From contig NZ_KV825615.1 of NCBI RefSeq assembly GCF_001831515.1, forward strand, positions 79,014-143,013: DNA of 64,000 nt, given 5' to 3'. The notes under the pieces were generated by a model that worked only from the letters and a program-made list of their open reading frames with translations, did no database searches and was not told the origin of the DNA. The position numbers and the translations under genes were made by a program. Source of the DNA: Corynebacterium sp. HMSC074A01. Its GTDB lineage: Bacteria; Actinomycetota; Actinomycetes; Mycobacteriales; Mycobacteriaceae. Positions 1 to 8,439 of this stretch are shown here, piece after piece (position 1 is the stretch's first letter; each line of letters starts with the position of its first letter).

Positions 1-1269
1 GAGCTCGGAGGCGGTCGGCGCGACAATCACGCCACCGACGACCTGGCCGGAGCCCTTGCGGGCGAAGATCTTGACAAAGCCGTGCTGCAGCGAGCGCATC
101 TTCGCGCGCGCGTTGGTGGCCAGCGGTAGCTTGTACACGTCGGCGGCGATCTTGCCGTCCTTGATCTCCTGCTCGGTCACACCGACCGCCGCGATCTCGG
201 GGCGGGTGAATACAGCGTTGCCGACAGTCTTGATGCGCAGCGGTTTCACGCCCTCGCCGAGCGCGTGGTCGACGGCGATGCGGCCCTGCTGCGCGGCGAC
301 AGAGGCGAGCGGCATGAGGTCGGTGCAGTCGCCCGCGGCGTAGATACCGGCGACGTTGGTGCGGGAAACACGGTCGACGTGGATGTGGCCGGACGGGGTG
401 GTCTCCACGCCCGCAGCTTCCAGGTTCAGGTCGGCGGTGTTCGGGATCGAGCCAATCGACATCATCACGTGCGAGCCCTCGATGGCGCGCCCGTCAGTGG
501 TGTGGACGACCACGCCGTCACCGGTGTTTTCCACGCGGTCGACGCGCGCGTCCTTCTCCAGCTGCACGCCCAGGTTGCCCAGGACGGTCTCGAGCACGTC
601 GGCGGCGTCCGCGTCGTCGTGCGGCAGAATGCGGTTGCGCGAGGCGACCATGGTCACCTTCACGCCCAGCTCAGCGAAGGCGGAGACGAACTCCGCACCG
701 GTCACACCAGAGCCGACCACGATCAAGTGGGTGGGCATCTCGATCAGGTTGTACATCTGGCGCCAGTTGAGGATGCGCTCCCCATCCGGCTCCGCCCCCT
801 TGAGCACGCGCGGGCTCGCGCCGGTGCAGACGAGCACCATGTCGCAAGTGATTTCCTCGGTCGTGCCGTCGGCAAGCTCGACCTCGAGGCTGTGGGTGGT
901 GTGTCCCTTCTGCTCGTCGGAAAAGCGCGCCCGCCCGTCGATAAACTGCACGCCCACGCGGTCGAGCTGCTCGCGGATGTCGCGCGACTGCTCTGCCGCC
1001 AGCGCCACGACGCGGTTGTTCAGCGCGCTCAGCGCCAGCTTCGCCTCGCCCAGGCCGTGGTTGAGCCCCATGTCGTCGGCGCGGCGCAAGTCCGTCTTAA
1101 TGTTGGCACCCGCAATGAAGCTTTTCGACGGCACCACGTCCTTCCGGATCGCCGAACCGCCCGCACCCTGGTCTTCGACCACGACGATCTCCGCGCCGTA
1201 GTTCGAGGCGACCAGCGCCGCCTCGTAGCCCGCCGGGCCTCCACCAACAATGACGATCTTCTTCGACAC
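1..1269 (-). CDS. lpdA: LpdA-type NAD(P)H:quinone reductase flavoprotein (C-terminus outside window)
   Basis: Pyridine-nucleotide disulfide reductase family enzyme, cytosolic, FAD- and NAD(P)-dependent. The frame opens with GTG at 1269 behind AAGGGGAGAAG and runs off the left edge, leaving about 423 residues. Visible are the N-terminal FAD fold motif GGGPAGYE, a second Rossmann motif VVGSGVTGAEF and the FAD-closing YAAGDC. Where lipoamide dehydrogenases carry CxxxxC, this protein reads GGSAIRKDVVPSK, so both redox cysteines are absent. Mycobacterial LpdA, which also lacks the disulfide, is known as a quinone reductase; that role is inferred here. The M20 hydrolase and upp lie upstream on the same strand, as in related genomes. 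Confidence 0.85.
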   Translation of the reverse strand, partial: MSKKIVIVGGGPAGYEAALVASNYGAEIVVVEDQGAGGSAIRKDVVPSKSFIAGANIKTDLRRADDMGLNHGLGEAKLALSALNNRVVALAAEQSRDIREQLDRVGVQFIDGRARFSDEQKGHTTHSLEVELADGTTEEITCDMVLVCTGASPRVLKGAEPDGERILNWRQMYNLIEMPTHLIVVGSGVTGAEFVSAFAELGVKVTMVASRNRILPHDDADAADVLETVLGNLGVQLEKDARVDRVENTGDGVVVHTTDGRAIEGSHVMMSIGSIPNTADLNLEAAGVETTPSGHIHVDRVSRTNVAGIYAAGDCTDLMPLASVAAQQGRIAVDHALGEGVKPLRIKTVGNAVFTRPEIAAVGVTEQEIKDGKIAADVYKLPLATNARAKMRSLQHGFVKIFARKGSGQVVGGVIVAPTASEL

Positions 1270-1319
1270 CGAGTTCTTCTCCCCTTATGTACGTGAATCT
1301 AGATTTTTCCTGAGCCAGT

Positions 1320-2522
1320 CTACCGGCCAGGCGCAGGCGACGCTGATTGCGCGTTGAAGTACTGCTCCACCACCGAGCCGAAGAAGCGCACGCCGACGGC
1401 AATCGCGCGCTCGTCGATGTTCAGGTTGCCCTGGTGCAGGTCGTACTTCTCGCCCGCTCCGCTCCACGCACCGAGGCGCACCATCGCGCCCGGGACGTGT
1501 TCGAGGTACCAAGAGAAGTCCTCCCCGCCGGAGGACTGCGGGGCCGTGACGATCGCGTGCGGGTCGACTGCGCGGCCGGCGGCGACGGCGAGGGCGGTCG
1601 CCGCGTCGTCGTTCAGCACCGGCGGCACCCCGCGCACGTAGTCGAGGTGGTACGTGCAGCCAGTCGGGGCGACGACCAGGTCGATCAGGTCCGTGAGCAG
1701 GTCCTCGAGGCCGCGCCAGGTGGTGATGTCGGCGGTGCGGATCGTGCCTTCGAGCACGCCCGCCTTCGGGATCGCGTTCGGCGCGTCGCCTGCATCCACG
1801 TGTCCGAAGACCAGCACGGTGCCGGTTCGCGGGTCCACGCGGCGCGAGAGCAGCGCCGGCAGCTGGGTGATCAGCGCGCCAAGCGCGTAGACCACATCGG
1901 CCGTCAGCTGCGGGCGCGAGGTGTGCCCGCCCGGCCCCTCGACGCGCAGGCGCAGCACGTCCGAGGCCGAGGTGATCGCCCCGGCGCGCACGCCGACCTG
2001 GCCGACGCGCAGCTTCGGCTCCGCGTGCAGCGCGTAGATGGTGCGCACGCCCTCGAGGCCGCCCCACTTGATCACGTCGAGCGCGCCGCCGCCCATGACC
2101 TCTTCGGCCGGTTGGAAGATGATGCGGACGCCGTGGGGTAGGTCGACGTCGGCAAGCGCGCAGGCGAGCGCCAAAGCCACGGTGGTGTGCACGTCGTGGC
2201 CACAGGCGTGCGAGACGCCCTGCACGGTCGAGGCGAAAGGCAGACCGGTCTGCTCGGTGACCTTCAGCGCGTCGATGTCCGCGCGAAACGCGAGGCGATC
2301 GCCGGTCTCCGGGCCAATGTCGACGTACAGGCCGGTGCCGGGAAAGGGTACGGGCTGCAGGCCGTGGGCAACCAGCACGCCGTGGAGGAACTTGGTCGTC
2401 TCCACCTCTTCGTTGGACAGCTCCGGGTGCGAGTGCAGATGGCGACGCCACCCCAAAATCTCGTCGTGGTGCTGCGCCACCCAAGCGTCGACGGCCGCGG
2501 CGATTGATGCCGTTTCTGCCAC
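1320..2522 (-). CDS. M20-family amidohydrolase (AmiA/AmiB, hippurate hydrolase-like)
   Basis: Cytosolic metal-dependent amidohydrolase of 400 residues, the usual size for the M20D group that cleaves N-acyl amino acids or aromatic amides. Metal ligands are visible as HACGHD (residues 105-110) and PAEE (138-141), with a later ALHAEP; GGHTSRP lies in the dimerisation domain. The GTG start at 2522 is set by a strong AGAAGGAGG ribosome site. It lies 50 bases upstream of lpdA and downstream of upp on the same strand. Substrate cannot be told from the sequence; a peptide or N-acetyl-amino-acid deacylase are the alternatives. Confidence 0.85.
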   Translation of the reverse strand: MAETASIAAAVDAWVAQHHDEILGWRRHLHSHPELSNEEVETTKFLHGVLVAHGLQPVPFPGTGLYVDIGPETGDRLAFRADIDALKVTEQTGLPFASTVQGVSHACGHDVHTTVALALACALADVDLPHGVRIIFQPAEEVMGGGALDVIKWGGLEGVRTIYALHAEPKLRVGQVGVRAGAITSASDVLRLRVEGPGGHTSRPQLTADVVYALGALITQLPALLSRRVDPRTGTVLVFGHVDAGDAPNAIPKAGVLEGTIRTADITTWRGLEDLLTDLIDLVVAPTGCTYHLDYVRGVPPVLNDDAATALAVAAGRAVDPHAIVTAPQSSGGEDFSWYLEHVPGAMVRLGAWSGAGEKYDLHQGNLNIDERAIAVGVRFFGSVVEQYFNAQSASPAPGR

Positions 2523-2577
2523 TGCGCCTCCTTCTGCCTCGATCTAGGTGTTGAACGTGTTAAGTCTACGCGCACCC

Positions 2578-3213
2578 TTACACGTCAATGTTGCGCGGCC
2601 CGTACAGGCGATCGCCCGCATCGCCCAGGCCCGGCACGATGTAAGCCTGCTCATTGAGGCTCGGGTCAATCGCCGCAGTAATCAGTCGGACCGGCCCGCC
2701 ATGGGCCTTGAGCTTCTCGACGCCCGGCTGCGCACTCACCATGCACACGCACGTAATATCGTCCGCCCCGCGCGCCACGAGCAGGTCGATCGCGTGGATG
2801 AGCGAGCCGCCGGTGGCCAGCATCGGGTCGACCAAGAACACCGGCTGACCGGACAGGTCCTCCGGCAGCGCCTCCAAGTAGGGCACCGGCTCGTGCGTCT
2901 CCTCGTTGCGCGCCATGCCGATGAAGCCGACCTGCGCGTCCGGGATCATCGACAGCGCCGGGTCAATCATGCCGAGGCCCGCGCGGATGATCGGCACGAT
3001 GATCGGCGGGGTGCGCAGCCGCGAGCCGCGCGCGGTGGCCACGGGCGTGGCGGTGTCGAAGGTCTCCACCTCGAGGTCGCGGCAGGCCTCGTAGATCAGC
3101 ATGGCACCGAGGTCAGCGAGGGCGGCGCGGAAGGCGGCGTTGTTGCTGCGCTCGTCGCGCATAATCGTCAGGCGGGAGGCGGCCAGGGGGTGTTCCACAA
3201 TCGTGATGTCCAT
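2578..3213 (-). CDS. upp: Uracil phosphoribosyltransferase
   Basis: Salvages uracil by joining it to PRPP to give UMP in the cytosol. At 211 residues it has the standard length. The PRPP loop reads [10 protein letters not shown] (128-137) and the uracil-binding C-terminus reads [16 protein letters not shown] place the start at ATG 3213 (MDITIVEHP) and not at an in-frame TTG nine bases upstream, because a -10 box TACCAT on the minus strand (3222-3227) ends eight bases before this ATG, the spacing of a leaderless transcript, and no ribosome site is visible. Confidence 0.95.
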   Translation of the reverse strand: MDITIVEHPLAASRLTIMRDERSNNAAFRAALADLGAMLIYEACRDLEVETFDTATPVATARGSRLRTPPIIVPIIRAGLGMIDPALSMIPDAQVGFIGMARNEETHEPVPYLEALPEDLSGQPVFLVDPMLATGGSLIHAIDLLVARGADDITCVCMVSAQPGVEKLKAHGGPVRLITAAIDPSLNEQAYIVPGLGDAGDRLYGPRNIDV

Positions 3214-3221
3214 AGGCACCA

Positions 3222-3227
3222 ATGGTA
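3222..3227 (-). promoter_or_regulatory. -10 box of upp (leaderless)
   Basis: TACCAT on the minus strand, eight bases before the upp ATG; transcription would begin at or next to the start codon. Confidence 0.5.
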
Positions 3228-3307
3228 GACGAGGTGCTTTCCCGCCTTTGAAAAACTTTTTTGGCGCCCGAGGGAACCGGGCGTGTGTTGCGTGCGTCTA
3301 ACAATGC

Positions 3308-3589
3308 ATGGACGTATTTGAACTTGAAGCCTCGCTCGTAAACTCGCACACCGACTCGCTGCGCGCCGACGCCGTCGCGCTCAACCACCTCACCCACCTG
3401 CCCATCCCGGAATTTGGCCCCGTGGCCAACTTCGCCCGCGCCGTCGATAGCGCCATTGCCTGTGCCAACGGCAAGGCCGACGAGCTGCGCGAGGCCGCCC
3501 ACCGCATCGCCGGCAACATGGACTTAACCGCGCAGGCGGCCTACCACGTCGACGAGACCACCGGACAGTGTCTGGAGGGAGGACTGTGA
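3308..3589 (+). CDS. Small EspC-like helical protein, putative type VII secretion substrate
   Basis: A 93-residue, mostly helical protein without signal peptide or membrane segment. Its C-terminal part (RIAGNMDLTAQAAYHVDE) resembles the EspC/DUF2580 group of ESX-associated proteins, including Y79-H-V-D-E83, which fits the YxxxD/E secretion signal. Its TGA stop overlaps the GTG start of the NlpC/P60 gene, so the two are translationally coupled. No clear ribosome site precedes the ATG. The family link is pattern recognition, not a search result; it could equally be a simple helical partner of the downstream hydrolase. Confidence 0.75.
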   Translation: MDVFELEASLVNSHTDSLRADAVALNHLTHLPIPEFGPVANFARAVDSAIACANGKADELREAAHRIAGNMDLTAQAAYHVDETTGQCLEGGL

Positions 3590-4614
3590 GCACACAGACA
3601 CTCGGTGCCGCGCTGACCCAATTTGCCAAGCACCCCACGGTGGACGCCACGCTCAACGTGGTCAAAGGCTCCCCCATCGACCCGGTCTACGCCATGGGCA
3701 AGATCCTCGGGGCCTGTCCCGAGCCGATCCCTACCCTGCCGCCGTTTTCCACCCCGGGCTTCGACGACTTCGCCGCGCTGGCCGCCATGGTCGGCGGCGA
3801 CCCGCAGCGTTTCCAGGAGGCCGCCGTGTCCCTGGCCGCGCAGCGCGACGAGATCAGCGACCTGGTTGTCGCCGGCGGCGTTTACGTCGCCACGGCGGTC
3901 GCGGAGCTTATCGCCACCGCCAATTCGATGGTCCGCAACGCGCTCGCCGCCGCCGGTGCTGCCACTGCGGGCGGCCCGCTCGCCCAGCTCGCCGCGGCCG
4001 CGCCCGTCGTCAGCGCAGGCCTGACGCGGGCCGGGCTCATCCTGGATACGCTCGGCAAGGATTTGGATAGCCTAGCCAACCAGCTCAACGAGACAACGGC
4101 GGCGCGTCAGGCACAGCAGGCGCTTAAGGCGTCGCCAATTGCCCAGCAGGCCGAGCATACGCTGCGCTCGCTTGCCGACGCCCCACAGGTCACCCCCACC
4201 GCCGCCTCCACAGATGTCGCCCCGCCGGAGCCGAACCAGCCGGTCTCCGACGAGCTGGGCGAGCGCCCCAACGCCGCGGGCAACGCCGCAGTGCAGGCCG
4301 CAAAGTCGCAGCTAGGCACCCCGTACGTGTGGGGCGGCAGCCAGCCGGGCGGCTTCGACTGTTCAGGGCTGACCTCCTGGGCCTACAACCAGGCCGGGGT
4401 AGACATCCCGCGCACCGCCGCGGAACAAGCCATCGGCCAGCAGGTCGCCTACGAGGACCTGCAGGAAGGCGACCTGGTGGTGTGGGACGGGCACGTGGCC
4501 ATGTACGCCGGGGACGGGATGATGATCGAGGCGGGCGACCCCGTCCAGCTCAACCCGGTGCGCACCGAAAACATCGGCATGCCGTTCCGCGGCTTCTGGC
4601 GGCCGACTGCCTAG
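3586..4614 (+). CDS. NlpC/P60 peptidoglycan hydrolase without signal peptide
   Basis: Cell-wall peptidase of 342 residues. The C-terminal ~100 residues are an NlpC/P60 domain: TPYVWGG, catalytic Cys259 in FDCSGL, His303 in DGHVAMY, and MIEAGD after it; the family cleaves D-Glu-mDAP bonds of stem peptides. The first ~220 residues are alanine-rich helices and contain no Sec or Tat signal, which is odd for an enzyme whose substrate is outside the membrane. GTG at 3586 was chosen because GGAGGGAGGA lies immediately upstream and the start overlaps the previous stop. Export together with the EspC-like neighbour, perhaps by a type VII system, is an inference. Confidence 0.85.
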   Translation: MSTQTLGAALTQFAKHPTVDATLNVVKGSPIDPVYAMGKILGACPEPIPTLPPFSTPGFDDFAALAAMVGGDPQRFQEAAVSLAAQRDEISDLVVAGGVYVATAVAELIATANSMVRNALAAAGAATAGGPLAQLAAAAPVVSAGLTRAGLILDTLGKDLDSLANQLNETTAARQAQQALKASPIAQQAEHTLRSLADAPQVTPTAASTDVAPPEPNQPVSDELGERPNAAGNAAVQAAKSQLGTPYVWGGSQPGGFDCSGLTSWAYNQAGVDIPRTAAEQAIGQQVAYEDLQEGDLVVWDGHVAMYAGDGMMIEAGDPVQLNPVRTENIGMPFRGFWRPTA

Positions 4615-4651
4615 CGCGCGGGCTGGGTGTGGTGCGCGCGCTGGGTTTTAG

Positions 4652-4657
4652 TAGAGT
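4652..4657 (+). promoter_or_regulatory. -10 box of the 4666 gene (leaderless)
   Basis: TAGAGT, eight bases before the ATG at 4666; no ribosome site is present. Confidence 0.55.
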
Positions 4658-4665
4658 TTGCGTTC

Positions 4666-5904
4666 ATGAGCACGCGCGCAATCCTCCCCGTGAAAATCTC
4701 GCTGACCCAGGGCGACTTCTACACCCTGTGGGCTCCTACCTGGAAGGAACACGGCGCCGAATGGCAGGCGTTCCTGGGCGATGACGAATCCGTGTTGGTG
4801 TTCGACTCACCAGCCGAGCTGCTGGCGTACCTGAACACCCACGCCAAGCACGACCTGAGCGACCACCCGAAGTGGAAGGCCTTTAGCGCCCAGGGCGACG
4901 ACCGGGTTGTTCCGGATGAGAAGCACACCTTCGACATCATCGGCGCGCCCGAGTACTTGGCTGGGCGCCCGAGCCATGTGAACGTGTCGTCGTTAAGCGG
5001 CGTGCTGCAGGTCGCGCGCTCCCTGGCTGATGTGGCGAGCGCCGAGCAAGCGCAGATCTTCTTCGCCTCCCACTCGGTGCTGGGCAACGTCGCCCGCGGC
5101 TCGGAGCACTACTCCGGCGACAACGGCATGGACGAGTGGTCCGGCGTCGGCCACGTCGTGCTGGCGAATTGGAAGGACGTTGTCGCCTCGCTGGATGACT
5201 CGGTGCGCCGCGTCCCAGCTAGCGAGCTCGACGCGACTGCGGTCAGCGCCGCTCAAAGCGCCATCGAATCCGCCGAGGCCGCCCGCGCGCAGGCGAAGCA
5301 GGCGGAAGAGTCCAAGGCGCGGGAGCAGGCCGCTGCCGCCGACCCGTACGACTCCACGCTGTGGGCCACCGCTGGCATCGACCCGGTGAAAATCTCGGTG
5401 CAGGGCAAGAGCGTCTACACGCTGCGCACCTACCTGGGCTCCACCCCGGTGTTCTTGGGCAAGTTCGGCGAGATCTTCACCTTCCCCACCGGCAAGCACC
5501 TCACCCGCTGGATCCTGGAGCACGACGACCACGACCTGGGTGGGGTATCCACCTGGCCGGATGTGGTCAGCGCGGCGAACGCGGGCACGCTGAAGGTGGA
5601 GGTCCACCCGGACAACTCCTATTCCTTCAACGGCCTGGCTGAGGACATTGCGAAGGGCGTCGACGCGGTGGACACCCAGCAGATGGCGAAGGCCTACGAG
5701 CTGCTTGCCGACGCCGCCGACTGGGCCAAGGACGACTCCCTCAACGAGTTCCTGCTGGCTAACCCGCGCTTCCAGGACTACCTGGCGTACATGCTCGGCT
5801 CCACTGAGGCCGCCGGTTACGTGCCGTCCGCACCGTTTACGGATAAGGCGCAGAGCTGGCGCGAGATGGAAGACCAGCTGATCAAGCGTTTCTCCAAGTT
5901 CTAG
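4666..5904 (+). CDS. Conserved hypothetical protein with an internal duplication
   Basis: A 412-residue soluble protein that I do not recognise by function. It consists of two related units: residues ~6-70 (LPVKISLTQGDFYTLWA, followed by a PAELLAYLNTH-type helix) and ~238-305 (DPVKISVQGKSVYTLRTYLG, followed by GKHLTRWILEH). A charged alanine-rich stretch rich in A, E, K and Q (~205-235) links them and may be a coiled coil. No signal peptide or membrane segment is seen. The start at ATG 4666 follows a -10 box by eight bases. A corynebacterial lineage-specific protein is the best description. Confidence 0.75.
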   Translation: MSTRAILPVKISLTQGDFYTLWAPTWKEHGAEWQAFLGDDESVLVFDSPAELLAYLNTHAKHDLSDHPKWKAFSAQGDDRVVPDEKHTFDIIGAPEYLAGRPSHVNVSSLSGVLQVARSLADVASAEQAQIFFASHSVLGNVARGSEHYSGDNGMDEWSGVGHVVLANWKDVVASLDDSVRRVPASELDATAVSAAQSAIESAEAARAQAKQAEESKAREQAAAADPYDSTLWATAGIDPVKISVQGKSVYTLRTYLGSTPVFLGKFGEIFTFPTGKHLTRWILEHDDHDLGGVSTWPDVVSAANAGTLKVEVHPDNSYSFNGLAEDIAKGVDAVDTQQMAKAYELLADAADWAKDDSLNEFLLANPRFQDYLAYMLGSTEAAGYVPSAPFTDKAQSWREMEDQLIKRFSKF

Positions 5905-5939
5905 GTCGCACTCTTCGGCCGCCGCCACTGGTCATCTCT

Positions 5940-5945
5940 TAGAAT
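5940..5945 (+). promoter_or_regulatory. -10 box of the first TRIC gene (leaderless)
   Basis: TAGAAT, eight bases before the ATG at 5954. Confidence 0.6.
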
Positions 5946-5953
5946 GTGGTGTT

Positions 5954-7105
5954 ATGACTGCCGACCAAGTCGATCCGCTCATCACGTCCATCTACCGCTG
6001 GTTTGACGTATCCGGTGTGCTGCTGATGGGCGTCATCGGCGGCACGCTCGCCCGCCACCGCGGCTACGACATCATCGGCTTCTTCTTCATCGCCATGCTG
6101 TCGGCCCTCGGCGGCGGCATGCTTCGCGACGTCCTGATCAACGAAGGCACCGTCGCCGCCATGAGCCAACCGGAGTACCTCATCCTCGCGTTCACGGGCG
6201 CGCTGATCGCCCGCTTCACCTACTTCAAGGGCAAGGCCTGGGAGTTCCTCCAGAGCCACGGCGACGCGCTGGTGTCCGCGCTGTGGGCGTCGACAGGCGC
6301 ATCGAAAGCGATCCAGTACGGGCTGCCAATTCTGCCCACGATCATGATGGGCGTGTTTACCGCGACCGGCGGCGGCATGCTTCGCGACGTCGTCACCGGC
6401 GGCGTGCCCTCCATCTTCGGCGACAACCAACCCACCGTCATCCCCGCGGTCGCCTGCTCGCTGATCACGCTGCTCGGCAGCGCCACCGGGTATATGGCGC
6501 TCGGCATGATCCTGGGACCCGTGGTGAGTTTTGCGCTGTTCCTCATCGGTTACTACGGCAACTGGCGCGTGTCCACCAACTCCGAATACGCCCCGGTCAA
6601 CCAGGGCGCGGCCCAGGTGGCCACGCTGGCGAAGAAGGCGGAGCACCGCTCCCGCGCCGTCGCCCGCGAGCTGGAGCCGACGCGCGTGCGCTCCTGGCGC
6701 CACCGCCAGATGGAAAAGGCGCTGCAACGCCGGATCGAAAACGAGGTAAAGAAGGGCAAGCGCCGCTCCACCGCGCAGCACGAGGCGAACGATTTCCTCG
6801 AGGATTTCACCACCGAGTTCGCCGCGATCGACCCGTCGATGCTCGCTGAGGCGGGCATCCCGCAGCCCGAGTACGCCAAAGAGGAAGAGAGCCTGTTCGA
6901 CGGCCTCGGCGTCGACCTCGCCGGCGACTCCTACGACGACTACGACGCAGAAACCCACACTACCGGCCAGTTCGAGGCCGTCGATCCGGAGACGGTGGCG
7001 ATGCACAACGACATGTTGGACACGATCCTCGCCGACGAAAAACTCACCGACGAACTGATCGAACGCCTCGCCGCCCGCTACGCGCAACGCGATAAGGAGG
7101 CGTAG
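5954..7105 (+). CDS. TRIC/UPF0126 family membrane channel with long C-terminal tail
   Basis: Inner-membrane protein of the trimeric intracellular cation channel-like UPF0126 family. The first ~205 residues hold two repeats of three helices, each with the family signature GGGMLRDV (ALGGGMLRDVL and ATGGGMLRDVV). The remaining ~175 residues are unusual: a basic stretch (RSWRHRQMEKALQRRIENEVKK) followed by a strongly acidic tail, presumably cytosolic. Family members conduct cations such as K+; some are proposed to carry small metabolites such as glycine. A shorter paralogue lies at 12174-12962. The gene appears monocistronic. Confidence 0.85.
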   Translation: MTADQVDPLITSIYRWFDVSGVLLMGVIGGTLARHRGYDIIGFFFIAMLSALGGGMLRDVLINEGTVAAMSQPEYLILAFTGALIARFTYFKGKAWEFLQSHGDALVSALWASTGASKAIQYGLPILPTIMMGVFTATGGGMLRDVVTGGVPSIFGDNQPTVIPAVACSLITLLGSATGYMALGMILGPVVSFALFLIGYYGNWRVSTNSEYAPVNQGAAQVATLAKKAEHRSRAVARELEPTRVRSWRHRQMEKALQRRIENEVKKGKRRSTAQHEANDFLEDFTTEFAAIDPSMLAEAGIPQPEYAKEEESLFDGLGVDLAGDSYDDYDAETHTTGQFEAVDPETVAMHNDMLDTILADEKLTDELIERLAARYAQRDKEA

Positions 7106-7141
7106 CGCGTGCCGCGCCACTGCCCCGCGTGTCCGGCGGCG

Positions 7142-7147
7142 TAGCAT
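7142..7147 (+). promoter_or_regulatory. -10 box of the carboxypeptidase gene (leaderless)
   Basis: TAGCAT, eight bases before GTG 7156; this spacing decides the start used here. Confidence 0.5.
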
Positions 7148-7155
7148 CAGTCCCT

Positions 7156-8439
7156 GTGCCTGGAAACGCTCATCTTTCACTCTGTCTCTCCGCGCTGCTG
7201 CTCAGCGCCCCGCTCGCGCTCGCTTCCCCGGCTGCCGCACAAGAACCCGATCCGCTGACGGAGTGGCCCCTGGAGCCGGTTGAGGGCTACTTCGCCGACA
7301 ACGGCGAATGGATCCCGCCTGTGCGCATCGAGGCACCCAACACCGATAATTGCCCGAACGCGCAGCACCCGCCCCGGGCCGTGTCCACCTCGGAGCGGCT
7401 CGCGCCGGGCGCGCCTACCCCGCCCCCACTGCCGCAGGACTACGAGGGCCCGTGCGGCGTCAGCGCCCCGGCGGGCTACGAGGTCCCCGACGACGTCTAC
7501 GCCTCGGCCTGGCTCGTCGCCGATGCGGACACCGGCGAGGTCGTGGCAATGAAGGATCCGCACGGGCGCTACCGGCCTGCGTCGGTGATCAAGGTGCTCC
7601 TCGCGCTCGTCGCCATCAATGAGCTCCCGCTGGACAAGCAGGTCACCGTCTCGGCGGAGTCCGCGGACCAGGAAGGCTCGCGCGCAGGCCTCGGCGCGGG
7701 CGGCATCTACACCGTCGACGATCTGCTGCATGGTCTGCTCATGTCGTCCGGCAACGACACGGCGCACGCGCTCGCCCAGGAGCTCGGCGGCGACGAGGAA
7801 ACCCTGCGCAAGGTCAACGCGCTCGCCCACGAGTTGGGCATGCGCGACACCTTCGTCGCCTCCTACTCCGGGCTCGACGCCCCCGGCATGTCGTCTTCCG
7901 CCTGGGACCTGGGCCTGGCCTACCGCGCCGCCTTCAACAACCCAGTCTTCGCGGCGACGGTCGACACGGAGTCCTACCCGTTTCCTGGCTTCGACGATGT
8001 GCCCGGCTTCGAGATGTGGAACGACAACCAGCTCTACCTGCAGGACCCGGACGGGATCGGCGGCAAGACCGGGTTCACCGACGACGCGAACCACACCTTC
8101 GTCGGCGCCGTCAACCACGACGGCCGCCGCCTTTTTGCCGTCGTCCTCGACACCACGATCGGTAAGCACCGCGCGTGGGGCCAGGCGCAGGAGCTGCTCC
8201 ACGCCGCCTACCCGATCGCCGCAGGTGCGGGCGTCGCCTCGCTTATCGACGCCGCGCCAACCCCCACCCCCACGCCTACTCCCACCCCGACCGCTGCCCC
8301 TGCAATAGAAGAAACACCGGCAACAATCCCGTGGCTGTCCATCGGGATCGTCGCCGGTGTCACCGTGCTCGCGCTTGTGGCGCTTGTGCTTAGTCTCGGG
8401 TCAAGAGGGAAACGACCCCGACACCGAGCGCGCCAATAG
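7156..8439 (+). CDS. Exported D-alanyl-D-alanine carboxypeptidase (PBP5/DacC-like)
   Basis: Trims terminal D-alanine from peptidoglycan stem peptides at the outer face of the membrane. With GTG 7156 the protein has 427 residues: signal peptide to about residue 28 (SPAAAQ), then the penicillin-binding motifs SVIK (143-146, nucleophile Ser143), SGN (198-200) and KTG (304-306), a PT repeat linker and one C-terminal membrane helix with basic tail (391-427). A GTG 27 bases upstream is possible, but the -10 box spacing favours 7156. Its 3' end overlaps the convergent BrkB-family gene by 50 bases. One CGTCGATAAGC motif lies inside the gene (LIDA codons). Confidence 0.92.
   Translation: MPGNAHLSLCLSALLLSAPLALASPAAAQEPDPLTEWPLEPVEGYFADNGEWIPPVRIEAPNTDNCPNAQHPPRAVSTSERLAPGAPTPPPLPQDYEGPCGVSAPAGYEVPDDVYASAWLVADADTGEVVAMKDPHGRYRPASVIKVLLALVAINELPLDKQVTVSAESADQEGSRAGLGAGGIYTVDDLLHGLLMSSGNDTAHALAQELGGDEETLRKVNALAHELGMRDTFVASYSGLDAPGMSSSAWDLGLAYRAAFNNPVFAATVDTESYPFPGFDDVPGFEMWNDNQLYLQDPDGIGGKTGFTDDANHTFVGAVNHDGRRLFAVVLDTTIGKHRAWGQAQELLHAAYPIAAGAGVASLIDAAPTPTPTPTPTPTAAPAIEETPATIPWLSIGIVAGVTVLALVALVLSLGSRGKRPRHRARQ
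8241..8251 (-). repeat. Iterated 11-mer CGTCGATAAGC, copy 1
   Basis: Perfect copy on the minus strand within the carboxypeptidase gene; read as Leu-Ile-Asp-Ala on the plus strand. Confidence 0.7.

Noticed and set aside
265..1296. 343-residue plus-strand frame over lpdA
   Set aside because: The minus strand encodes a recognisable flavoprotein with GTG start; the plus frame has no family motif.
8261..8300. CCCCAC/CCGAC-type tandem repeat
   Set aside because: It is simply the Pro-Thr linker of the carboxypeptidase.
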